Shown here: positions 7,605-13,649 of the stretch, piece after piece
Numbering within the stretch: the first letter of the stretch is position 1
Layout of the letters: each line of letters opens with the position of its first letter
Origin: Deltaproteobacteria bacterium
GTDB lineage: Bacteria; Desulfobacterota; Syntrophia; Syntrophales; Smithellaceae
Assembly: GCA_009668925.1 (NCBI GenBank)
Contig: SBEK01000115.1
Coordinates: 1 to 13,649, forward strand
Length of the DNA stretch: 13,649 nt
Reading direction: 5' to 3'
Translations under genes and position numbers: made by a program
The notes under the pieces: model-generated
What the model was told of the DNA's origin: nothing
Database searches by the model: none
The model's input: the letters and a program-made list of their open reading frames with translations, nothing else

Positions 7605-7632
7605 TTTATAACAAATCCCGTTGTTTTGTCAA
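7605..7632 (-). promoter_or_regulatory. Sigma-70-like promoter upstream of hom
   Basis: On the minus strand a perfect -35 box TTGACA (7632-7627) is followed after 16 bases by TATAAA (7610-7605). Transcription would start at about 7600-7597, giving a leader of about 65 bases before hom. This is the best promoter match in the window and separates hom from the dehydrogenase gene upstream. Confidence 0.75.
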
Positions 7633-7705
7633 ATAGATATGATTCTCTTTTGATAGCGCAAGCAGATTTTTAACAGGCATGATCAGGCAGACAGGGATGG
7701 ATCCG

Positions 7706-8623
7706 TCAGTCCATCAACTGCCTTAACACTTCGTCATGCAGGGGAGTGGGAATCCCCGCTTCGCGCGCGGCCCGGCAAAGAAAGACGGTGAGAGTGTCAA
7801 TTTCGGTCTGACCGCCTTTTTCTCTATCCAGTTGCATTGATGTTTTGGAATCGTACCCGAAACGGCCTACCATGGCCATTGTCTTGTCCACGACGTCATC
7901 CGGCAATACAATATGGTGCGCTCGGCCCACCAGGGCGACTTCCCGCATCATATTCCTTGCCCTCTCCTGAAGGTCCGGATCCTCCAGTATCGCGCCGTAT
8001 GTTTTGCCGGTGGCCGATGTCAGAGAAGCAAGCGGACACATCAGCAGATATTTTGTCCACAAAGCTTCCGAAATTTTATCGGTCAGGGTGGCATTGATCC
8101 CGGCCCGTTTTAAGATATTCAATATATTGAAATATGTCAAAGACGATTCCTGATCATTTGTACCGAAAATAAGCCGGCAGGCGCCGCCCTCCTGATGAAC
8201 AACGCCAGGGCTTTCAATGCGGCTGATGATATATACTGAACCGCTTACAATGTCAGCCTCCGGCAGTATGGCGTGCAGTTTTTCTGCGCTGTTGATGCCG
8301 TTCAGCAGAGGAATAATCACCGTGTTTTTATCTATATTGCCTTTCAAAGCCAGAGCAGAACACTCTAATGAGTAACTCTTAACGCAAAAGAAAATGAGAT
8401 CGAAGATACCCAGGTCGGCGGGGTCGTCTGTCGCAATATTGGGCCACGCCACATAGCTGCCTTCCTGGGTTAATAATCGCAAACCGTTCTGCTGGATCGC
8501 TTTAAGATGTTCCCCGCGGGCGATAAAAATAATCTCATGCTGGCCGTTTGTCGCATACGCTTCGGCCAGTTTTCCTCCAAAATACCCCCCTACCCCGCCG
8601 ATGCCGATTATCGCGATTCTCAT
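7706..8623 (-). CDS. panE: Ketopantoate reductase (2-dehydropantoate 2-reductase) family dehydrogenase
   Basis: This 305-residue cytoplasmic NAD(P)H-dependent oxidoreductase has the PanE layout: an N-terminal Rossmann domain with GIGGVGG at 7-13 (GxGxxG), the LLNG motif with Asn108, and a helical C-terminal domain with the catalytic lysine Lys191, Ser262 and Glu274. Canonical PanE reduces ketopantoate to pantoate for coenzyme A synthesis. The helix after the lysine reads KYLLMCPLASLTSATG; the two asparagines usually found four and eight residues after the lysine (E. coli Asn180 and Asn184, from memory) are Met195 and Ala199 here. The true substrate may therefore be another 2-oxo acid. A purine-rich AAGGGG site precedes the ATG. 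It lies about 70 bases after the activase gene, on the same strand, and may be co-transcribed with the glycyl radical enzyme. The symbol marks the family only. Confidence 0.85.
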   Translation of the reverse strand: MRIAIIGIGGVGGYFGGKLAEAYATNGQHEIIFIARGEHLKAIQQNGLRLLTQEGSYVAWPNIATDDPADLGIFDLIFFCVKSYSLECSALALKGNIDKNTVIIPLLNGINSAEKLHAILPEADIVSGSVYIISRIESPGVVHQEGGACRLIFGTNDQESSLTYFNILNILKRAGINATLTDKISEALWTKYLLMCPLASLTSATGKTYGAILEDPDLQERARNMMREVALVGRAHHIVLPDDVVDKTMAMVGRFGYDSKTSMQLDREKGGQTEIDTLTVFLCRAAREAGIPTPLHDEVLRQLMD

Positions 8624-8659
8624 CCTGCCCCTTCTCCCTTCATTCCAATAAACTTATAG

Positions 8660-8693
8660 ACACCCCGGAGAGATCAAGCATCACTTCCGGTGT
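8660..8693 (-). repeat. Hairpin between the activase and reductase genes
   Basis: On the transcribed strand ACACCGGA (from the activase stop) can pair with TCCGGGGTGT, giving eight base pairs with a GG bulge and a 16-base loop. No T-run follows, so it is more likely an intercistronic or mRNA-stability structure than a terminator. It may be chance. Confidence 0.3.
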
Positions 8694-9601
8694 TAATTGC
8701 CGATAGATACGGCCATGCCCGTTTGTTCGATCACTTTTTTTAATTTATTAATCTGCCTATCAGCGGGTGCTTTTCCGTCGGGAAACCCATAAGGCACGCC
8801 CAACTGTCGGCATTTTGATTTTCCGCCTTCATGGTAGGGTAACAGAGAAATCTTTTGCGCGCCAATGTCTTTTCCCAACGCGGCGATCTTCTTTATATGG
8901 CCGGCGGAATCATTGAATGCGGCCATCAACGGGACTCGGAGCCAGATCGTATTTCTTCGGGCAGCCTTTTGCAGGTTTTCCAGAAGGATATTGTTTCTAA
9001 GGCCGGTTGCGTCTAAATGCCTGCCGGAATCGAGATGTTTAATATCAAAAAGGATTAAATCGACAAACCTCAGTACCTTCTCCATGTCGTTCCACGAACA
9101 ATGCCCCGCCGTTTCCAGGGTGGTATGCACTCCCTCCTTTTTACATTGAGCCAGTAAGTCTCCGACAAACCTGCTCTGCGATAAAGGTTCCCCGCCCGAT
9201 ATCGTTACGCCGCCGGCCGAATTTTTATAGAAGATTTTGTCTTGGAGCACTTCATCAAGAACATCTGTGACGCTGCGGTATTGCCCGCATTGGATCAACG
9301 AACCATAAAGGCAGCTTTGAACACAAAGCAGGCACTGGTCGCATTTTTGTCTGTCAATGATTCGCCCGGTCTTTTTCTTAAGGCTGATCGCCCTTTGCGG
9401 ACAGACGCCGACACATGCACCGCAGCCTTTGCAGTTGACCTCCCGAACGAGAAGTTCGGGAAGGAAACTCTGCGACTCGGGATTGGAACACCAGAGGCAG
9501 TGCAGTGGACAGCCTTTCATAAAGACCGTTGTGCGGATGCCCGGGCCGTCATGAACACTGAATTTCTGAATATTGAAAATGAGCCCTTTCCCTGCATCCA
9601 T
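8693..9601 (-). CDS. Glycyl radical enzyme activating protein (radical SAM, PflA-like)
   Basis: This iron-sulfur enzyme uses S-adenosylmethionine to abstract hydrogen from the active-site glycine of its partner, creating the stable glycyl radical. The radical SAM cluster motif CPLHCLWC (Cys31/35/38, CxxxCxxC) follows the family signature FSVHDGPGIRTTVFMKGC. Two ferredoxin-type motifs then follow: Cys57/60/63/67 and Cys87/90/93/97. This insertion is typical of activases of GRE eliminases and decarboxylases rather than of classical PflA. The SAM-binding GGVTISGGEP comes after. The roughly 302 residues are normal. The ATG at 9601 overlaps the GRE stop as TGATG; a TTG at 9604 just before it would add one residue. 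The coupling and adjacency make it the dedicated activase of the upstream GRE. Confidence 0.95.
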   Translation of the reverse strand: MDAGKGLIFNIQKFSVHDGPGIRTTVFMKGCPLHCLWCSNPESQSFLPELLVREVNCKGCGACVGVCPQRAISLKKKTGRIIDRQKCDQCLLCVQSCLYGSLIQCGQYRSVTDVLDEVLQDKIFYKNSAGGVTISGGEPLSQSRFVGDLLAQCKKEGVHTTLETAGHCSWNDMEKVLRFVDLILFDIKHLDSGRHLDATGLRNNILLENLQKAARRNTIWLRVPLMAAFNDSAGHIKKIAALGKDIGAQKISLLPYHEGGKSKCRQLGVPYGFPDGKAPADRQINKLKKVIEQTGMAVSIGN

Positions 9602-12009
9602 CAATTCAGACTCTGCTCCGTTCGGGCAATAATGTGATCTTGAAGGCCGGAGGACAAATCGGCGAAGTACGCGCTGAATCCGGCAACCCTCACGATCAGA
9701 TCACTGTATTTTTCCGGTTCGGCCTTGGCTTTGAGAAGCGTTTCCTTGTCGACAACATTAAACTGGATGTGAGGAATATTCAGCTCTTTCCATGTCTTCA
9801 GGTATCCGAGGAATATCGGTTTCATGTCTTCTTCCAGAAACTTGGGGAGAAATTTCTGATTGAGCAGATGATTAAACGTATCGACGGTACTGATCTTGGA
9901 CACGGATTTCAAAACGGCCGTGGGGCCTTTTTTGTCTCTACCCGGAGCGGGCGCTAGAGTCGAATCGGAAAACGGCTCTCCATCCGCTCGCCCGTCGGGA
10001 GTCGCCGGAGTGTCGGCAGCCAATCCATAAGTTGCCGACACAGCGCTGCCGTCGCCCCGGTGTGAATGACCAAAGCGGTCTTTGACTGATTCCATGGCAG
10101 CTTCGCCTCTGGCCTGAACTTCACGGGCGATCAAATCCGCATAGTCATCGTCATTGCCGAATTTCGGAGAATTGAGACAGGCCTGTCTGATGTCTTCACG
10201 GCCTTCCCAATTTCTATCCATGATTTTGATCAACTCCGGCAATGTGACCTGCTTGTCATCAAAAACAACTTTCCGAATAGCGGTGATGGAATCGGCGACA
10301 TTGATTCCTCCGATCACTTGTGCAAAATGGTGGATCATCGAATCGTAGACCCACTTCCGGCATTCTTTTCCCTGCTCAATGCAGCCGTCCAGGATCGCTG
10401 AGTAAAACGGACGCGGACAGTATTCGGCAAGGAGTTCATTGTTGATTCTTTCGAGATCCTCAATTTTTCCGGTGAAGAATTTAACCTGCTCGGCATAGGC
10501 GTCGAGAACATCCCGCCACGTCTTAAAGCTTTTCGGATCCGGTGTTCTTGCTCCATGCTGTTCGCCGGTTTTCGGATTTACCCCTTGATGGAGGGCCCAC
10601 CACAGGCATTTCGGCAGAACAAAATATCCGACCGAGCGGCGGACAACATTTTTTCCCGGAATCTCGATGTAAACACAGCCGGTGACGGCATACTGTTTGG
10701 CTTCGCTCGTCGTAACACCCCATCGCTCAAAAAGCGGGATCAGGGCTTCATCATTAAAAAGAGAAGGATACCCGATACCGGTTTTAATGACGTCCGCCGC
10801 CTTGGAATACACTTCATCGGGTGTCTTGTCATGCATTCTCAAAACAATGCTCGGCTCAATTATTTTGAGGGATTTTGCAGCCTCCAGGGTCAGATAGGTC
10901 AAATCGTTTGTCACATCTTTGCCATTCTCATCCGTCCCGCCGATGGTCACGGCTTGCAGGGACGCTACGCCGCCATACACCGAGCTCACCGTGGGAGAAT
11001 ATACCAGTCCGAGCTCGTTGAGTTTGATCCAGAGCAGTTGCAGAATTCCCAGTGTCTCCTCTTTCGTAATCCGGCCTTCTCTCAAATCATTTTCGTAGTA
11101 AGGGCCGAAGAGATGGTCGATGCGGATGCCGATACCCAGCGTGGAATATTCCAGGTAACGCACCAGATGAATGAAATAGAAGAACTGGATGGCTTCAATA
11201 AACGTGCGCGGAGGATTGGCCGGGACCCATTCACACGTCCGGGCAATTTCCGTCAGAATTTTTTTGCGGGCGGCATTTTTTTGCCGGCTTGCGGACTTCC
11301 TGGCCAGTGCGGCATACCGTTTGGCAAAATTGATCACACCCTCCAGAGAAATGATGGCCGCCGTAAGAAAGTCTTTTTGCTCTACGTAATTGCCGGGGAT
11401 CTCCTTGTCCACTTCGGCCATCTTATCCTTGATCTCCTGAATCAGACCGTTCAATCCCAGTTTAAACAACTTCTCGTAATTCGGAATACCCAACTCGGAG
11501 AGCTGACTCCAGAGAAACGTCCCTTCATACGTCCAGTATTTTTTCAGATCGTCGGGAATAATCGCCTGATGACGGTCGCTGATAGCTTTGCCCTTCCAGT
11601 ACTTGCAGAGTTTGTTCAATTCTCTGCGACCTGCCGCATCAAGCAACGTCTTCCCCGCGGCGCTGTTCGCCAGTCGTTTAGGCGATTTCCAGTTCTGTTC
11701 AATCGGGTGAAAGATGCCGTTGGGATCCGCCGTCTGGTAGCCGACGATCCGCTCATAATCCCGAATGAAGATGCCCATCTTGCCCAGGATGTTCGCCAGA
11801 GCTTTCGCCCGCCGCAGCACCATCGGCTGTCCGTCGGTTTCTTTATAAGATTCCGTCATCAACCGTGATCGTTGTAAATCGAGTCTGATTTCCGGACGAA
11901 ACATCCCGCGCCGGGAATCGTCATCGGAATTGCCACGTTTGATATTACGGATGGCGCGGCTGATTACTTTTTTTCGAAGCTTTTCTGGTGTGATGCTCTC
12001 TGACTTCAT
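9601..12009 (-). CDS. Glycyl radical enzyme, PFL-like superfamily, substrate unknown
   Basis: This 802-residue enzyme has the two GRE hallmarks. The C-terminal glycyl radical site RVAGFSAYF puts the radical on Gly777. The thiyl loop YAVTGCVYIEIPGKN puts the catalytic cysteine at 445. An N-terminal PFL domain with ERIVGYQTADPNGIFHP (86-102) and the conserved TPDGRADGEPFSDS...GRDKKGPTAVL stretch (670-700) place it among the GRE eliminase/decarboxylase-like enzymes, not true pyruvate formate-lyases, which have a CysCys pair. Dehydratases, choline and isethionate lyases and arylacetate decarboxylases as I know them carry Glu two residues after the cysteine; here it is Tyr447. No small subunit gene is beside it. 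AAGGAG lies seven bases before the ATG at 12009. The gene is coupled to its activase. The family is certain; the reaction cannot be read from the sequence. Confidence 0.95.
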   Translation of the reverse strand: MKSESITPEKLRKKVISRAIRNIKRGNSDDDSRRGMFRPEIRLDLQRSRLMTESYKETDGQPMVLRRAKALANILGKMGIFIRDYERIVGYQTADPNGIFHPIEQNWKSPKRLANSAAGKTLLDAAGRRELNKLCKYWKGKAISDRHQAIIPDDLKKYWTYEGTFLWSQLSELGIPNYEKLFKLGLNGLIQEIKDKMAEVDKEIPGNYVEQKDFLTAAIISLEGVINFAKRYAALARKSASRQKNAARKKILTEIARTCEWVPANPPRTFIEAIQFFYFIHLVRYLEYSTLGIGIRIDHLFGPYYENDLREGRITKEETLGILQLLWIKLNELGLVYSPTVSSVYGGVASLQAVTIGGTDENGKDVTNDLTYLTLEAAKSLKIIEPSIVLRMHDKTPDEVYSKAADVIKTGIGYPSLFNDEALIPLFERWGVTTSEAKQYAVTGCVYIEIPGKNVVRRSVGYFVLPKCLWWALHQGVNPKTGEQHGARTPDPKSFKTWRDVLDAYAEQVKFFTGKIEDLERINNELLAEYCPRPFYSAILDGCIEQGKECRKWVYDSMIHHFAQVIGGINVADSITAIRKVVFDDKQVTLPELIKIMDRNWEGREDIRQACLNSPKFGNDDDYADLIAREVQARGEAAMESVKDRFGHSHRGDGSAVSATYGLAADTPATPDGRADGEPFSDSTLAPAPGRDKKGPTAVLKSVSKISTVDTFNHLLNQKFLPKFLEEDMKPIFLGYLKTWKELNIPHIQFNVVDKETLLKAKAEPEKYSDLIVRVAGFSAYFADLSSGLQDHIIARTEQSLN

Positions 12010-12111
12010 CTTGGTTCTCCTTTTCTGTCATTAGATATTGAATGACGGGCCAATGCACTTCCCCTTTGCTGGTTCCGGCTCGAGAATGAAATGACGGATT
12101 GACGGCCGTCC
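12010..12111 (-). promoter_or_regulatory. GRE upstream spacer with three CCGTCA repeats
   Basis: The spacer between recG and the GRE gene holds three copies of CCGTCA on the minus strand (plus-strand tgacgg at 12043-12048, 12092-12097 and 12100-12105), each followed by a two-base A/T pair. The copy nearest recG is part of the 10-bp palindrome gacggccgtc (12101-12110). No convincing sigma-70 or sigma-54 core promoter and no T-tailed terminator for recG is seen. The repeats could be an activator site for the GRE group. Confidence 0.35.
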
Positions 12112-13649
12112 CTATCCTGTTCTCCCCAGGTCCAGTTTCCCCTGCCAGCGGGCAATCAACGCTTCTTTGAGAACGGCATGTTCCGGTTTTGCAAGGAGCG
12201 GATCACGGGATGCCAGCGCAAATGCATCCTCCTTGGCATCGTTTAAGATGCGCGCATCACGGATGATGCTGGCGATCCGAAAGTCCGGAAGTCCCGATTG
12301 TCTTGTTCCGAGAAAATCCCCGGGTCCCCGTATGGCCAGGTCCTCTTCCGCCAGCGCAAAGCCGTCGGTTGTTTTTTCCATCACTTTCAATCTCTGGCGC
12401 GCATCTGCCGATACCTTGTAATCGGCAAGCAGAATACAGCTTGACGGAATGTCGCGCCGCCCCACGCGGCCGCGGAGCTGATGCAATTGCGACAGGCCGA
12501 AACGCTCGGCGTGCTCGATCACCATCAGCGACGCGCGCGGCACATCAATACCGACTTCAATCACGGTGGTGGCGACCAGAATGGAAATCTTACGGTCTAA
12601 GAAGTCGCGCATGACATCTTCCTTTTCTTTATCTTTCATCCTGCCGTGAATAAGGCCTATCCGGAACTGCGGAAAGACGTCTCTTTGCAGGTGGTCAGCC
12701 ATTTTCGTCGCGTCTTTTAAGTCCAGGCTCTCCGACTGTTCTACCAGAGGATATACAATAAATGCCTGATGACCTTTAGAGAGCTCTTTGCGAATCGTTT
12801 CGTAAACCGCCTCTCTCTTATTATCGCCCATCAAGAATGTGCGCACGGGCTTCTTGCCCGGCGGTAGTTCATCAATCACGGAAACGTCCAGGTCGCCGTA
12901 AACCGTCATGGCAAGCGTCCGGGGAATGGGCGTAGCCGTCATGACCAAGACGTCCGCACGAATGCCTTTCGTTCTCAGGGTTGCCCGCTGCAGAACGCCG
13001 AAACGGTGTTGCTCGTCGATGACAACCAATCCCAATCTTTTGAAATCCACATCCTCCTGAATCAGAGCATGCGTCCCGACGATCATATCGGCTTGCCCGG
13101 ACTGGATTTGTTCGAGAACTTCGCTGCGTGCCGAATTCGGCATATTGCCCGTCAACAAGACGACGCGAAGACCGATGGGTCGAGCCCATTCGGACAGCGT
13201 AGCAAAGTGCTGCTTGGCCAGTATTTCCGTCGGTACCATCAATGCAGCCTGGTAGCGATTCTCACAAACAGTAATCATGGCTGCCATGGCGACCAGTGTT
13301 TTGCCGCTGCCGACATCGCCCTGCAGCAGTCTGTTCATCGCGGTCGCCGCCTGAAGGTCATGTTGAATCTCGTCGATAACCCGCACTTGAGCTCCGGTCA
13401 ATGTGAAAGGCAATGAATCATAAAATTTCTTGGGCAGCCTTCCATGGACTGAAAAGGCAATACCCTTGTCCAGGACACGCCCTGATTTCTTGATGGCCAT
13501 TCCCAGTTGAAAAAAGAAGAATTCGTCATAGATGAGACGGCGATGCGCTTCGGAGCGGCCGTCAATCAAAGCTTCCATCTGGGCATCATTTGCTGGAAAA
13601 TGAACCGCCAGAAGCGCTTCATGAATATTTTGCAGGTTGCGTCTGCGGC
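12112..13649 (-). CDS. recG: ATP-dependent DNA helicase RecG, 5' end outside the window
   Basis: RecG is a superfamily 2 helicase that regresses stalled replication forks and processes branched DNA and R-loops. The reading frame stays open to the window edge (RRRNLQNIHEALLAVHFP precedes the first internal Met at 13578), so the gene starts beyond 13649 and the N-terminal wedge domain is missing. Counting from that internal Met, Walker A GDVGSGKT is at 87-94 and the DEQH box at 188-191. MTATPIPRTLAMTVYGDLD follows, and motifs IV-VI include IHGRMKDKEKE, ATTVIEVGIDVP and HQLRGRVGR. The protein ends LDLGRTG, as usual for RecG. About 511 codons are in view of an expected total near 700-800. It is upstream of, and on the same strand as, the GRE gene. 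Confidence 0.97.
   Translation of the reverse strand, partial: RRRNLQNIHEALLAVHFPANDAQMEALIDGRSEAHRRLIYDEFFFFQLGMAIKKSGRVLDKGIAFSVHGRLPKKFYDSLPFTLTGAQVRVIDEIQHDLQAATAMNRLLQGDVGSGKTLVAMAAMITVCENRYQAALMVPTEILAKQHFATLSEWARPIGLRVVLLTGNMPNSARSEVLEQIQSGQADMIVGTHALIQEDVDFKRLGLVVIDEQHRFGVLQRATLRTKGIRADVLVMTATPIPRTLAMTVYGDLDVSVIDELPPGKKPVRTFLMGDNKREAVYETIRKELSKGHQAFIVYPLVEQSESLDLKDATKMADHLQRDVFPQFRIGLIHGRMKDKEKEDVMRDFLDRKISILVATTVIEVGIDVPRASLMVIEHAERFGLSQLHQLRGRVGRRDIPSSCILLADYKVSADARQRLKVMEKTTDGFALAEEDLAIRGPGDFLGTRQSGLPDFRIASIIRDARILNDAKEDAFALASRDPLLAKPEHAVLKEALIARWQGKLDLGRTG

Noticed and set aside
1965..9601. IorAB and the GRE as parts of one aromatic amino acid degradation pathway (for example indoleacetate or phenylacetate formation and decarboxylation)
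   Set aside because: They lie in different transcription groups separated by five genes and at least one promoter, and the GRE lacks the Cys+2 Glu of known arylacetate decarboxylases; the sequence gives no direct support.
10555..11868. Long open frame (437 codons) on the plus strand opposite the glycyl radical enzyme gene
   Set aside because: The minus strand here encodes an unmistakable GRE with both active-site loops; the plus-strand translation shows no family motif and is explained by the codon bias of the real gene.
12101..12110. Palindrome gacggccgtc just after recG as a rho-independent terminator
   Set aside because: It has no loop of usual size and no T-run after it on the transcribed strand.
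12010..12111. Sigma-54 type promoter before the GRE gene
   Set aside because: I looked for GG-N10-GC with TGGC/TTGC context; the nearest GG-rich stretch lacks the -12 GC element.
1..13649. CRISPR array, tRNA or rRNA genes, insertion sequence, prophage or attachment site
   Set aside because: No regularly spaced repeats, cloverleaf-type sequence, transposase/integrase frame or terminal inverted repeat was seen; intergenic gaps are all about 200 bases or less.

Overview
The window looks like chromosomal DNA of an anaerobic bacterium. The gene content (oxygen-sensitive indolepyruvate:ferredoxin oxidoreductase, a glycyl radical enzyme with its activase, homoserine dehydrogenase beside an ApgM-type 'proposed homoserine kinase') and the moderate GC content fit Desulfobacterota (former Deltaproteobacteria), perhaps a Syntrophus/Smithella-like lineage. 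This assignment is inference: there is no rRNA or other marker to confirm it. I see no tRNA, rRNA, CRISPR array, transposase, integrase or phage gene.

Layout: a UPF0280-family gene fragment on the + strand ends at 188 and converges on a long run of co-directional minus-strand genes covering the rest of the window. Read in the direction of transcription (right to left), these are: the 3' part of recG (from beyond 13649 to 12112); a glycyl radical enzyme (GRE), its radical-SAM activase and a ketopantoate-reductase-family dehydrogenase (12009 to 7706); homoserine dehydrogenase, an ApgM-family enzyme, a hotdog-fold acyl-CoA thioesterase and a membrane-anchored TPR protein (7532 to 3889); and indolepyruvate:ferredoxin oxidoreductase alpha and beta followed by a zinc-finger-less DnaJ-family co-chaperone (3752 to 396). 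Overlapping start/stop codons (GRE/activase, ApgM/thioesterase, iorA/iorB) and a one-base gap (thioesterase/TPR) show translational coupling inside these groups. A sigma-70-like promoter with a perfect TTGACA box lies upstream of hom, so hom begins a new transcription unit.

Functional themes: (1) threonine biosynthesis, where the ApgM-type enzyme next to hom may supply the homoserine kinase step; (2) an uncharacterised GRE whose catalytic-cysteine loop has Tyr where most GRE eliminases have Glu two residues after the cysteine, with a downstream PanE-like reductase whose pocket residues also depart from canonical PanE; (3) ferredoxin-linked oxidation of aryl pyruvates by IorAB. The most interesting leads are the GRE group and a possible terminator/antiterminator leader in front of hom. 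No clearly new multi-gene system such as a defence island or mobile element is visible.
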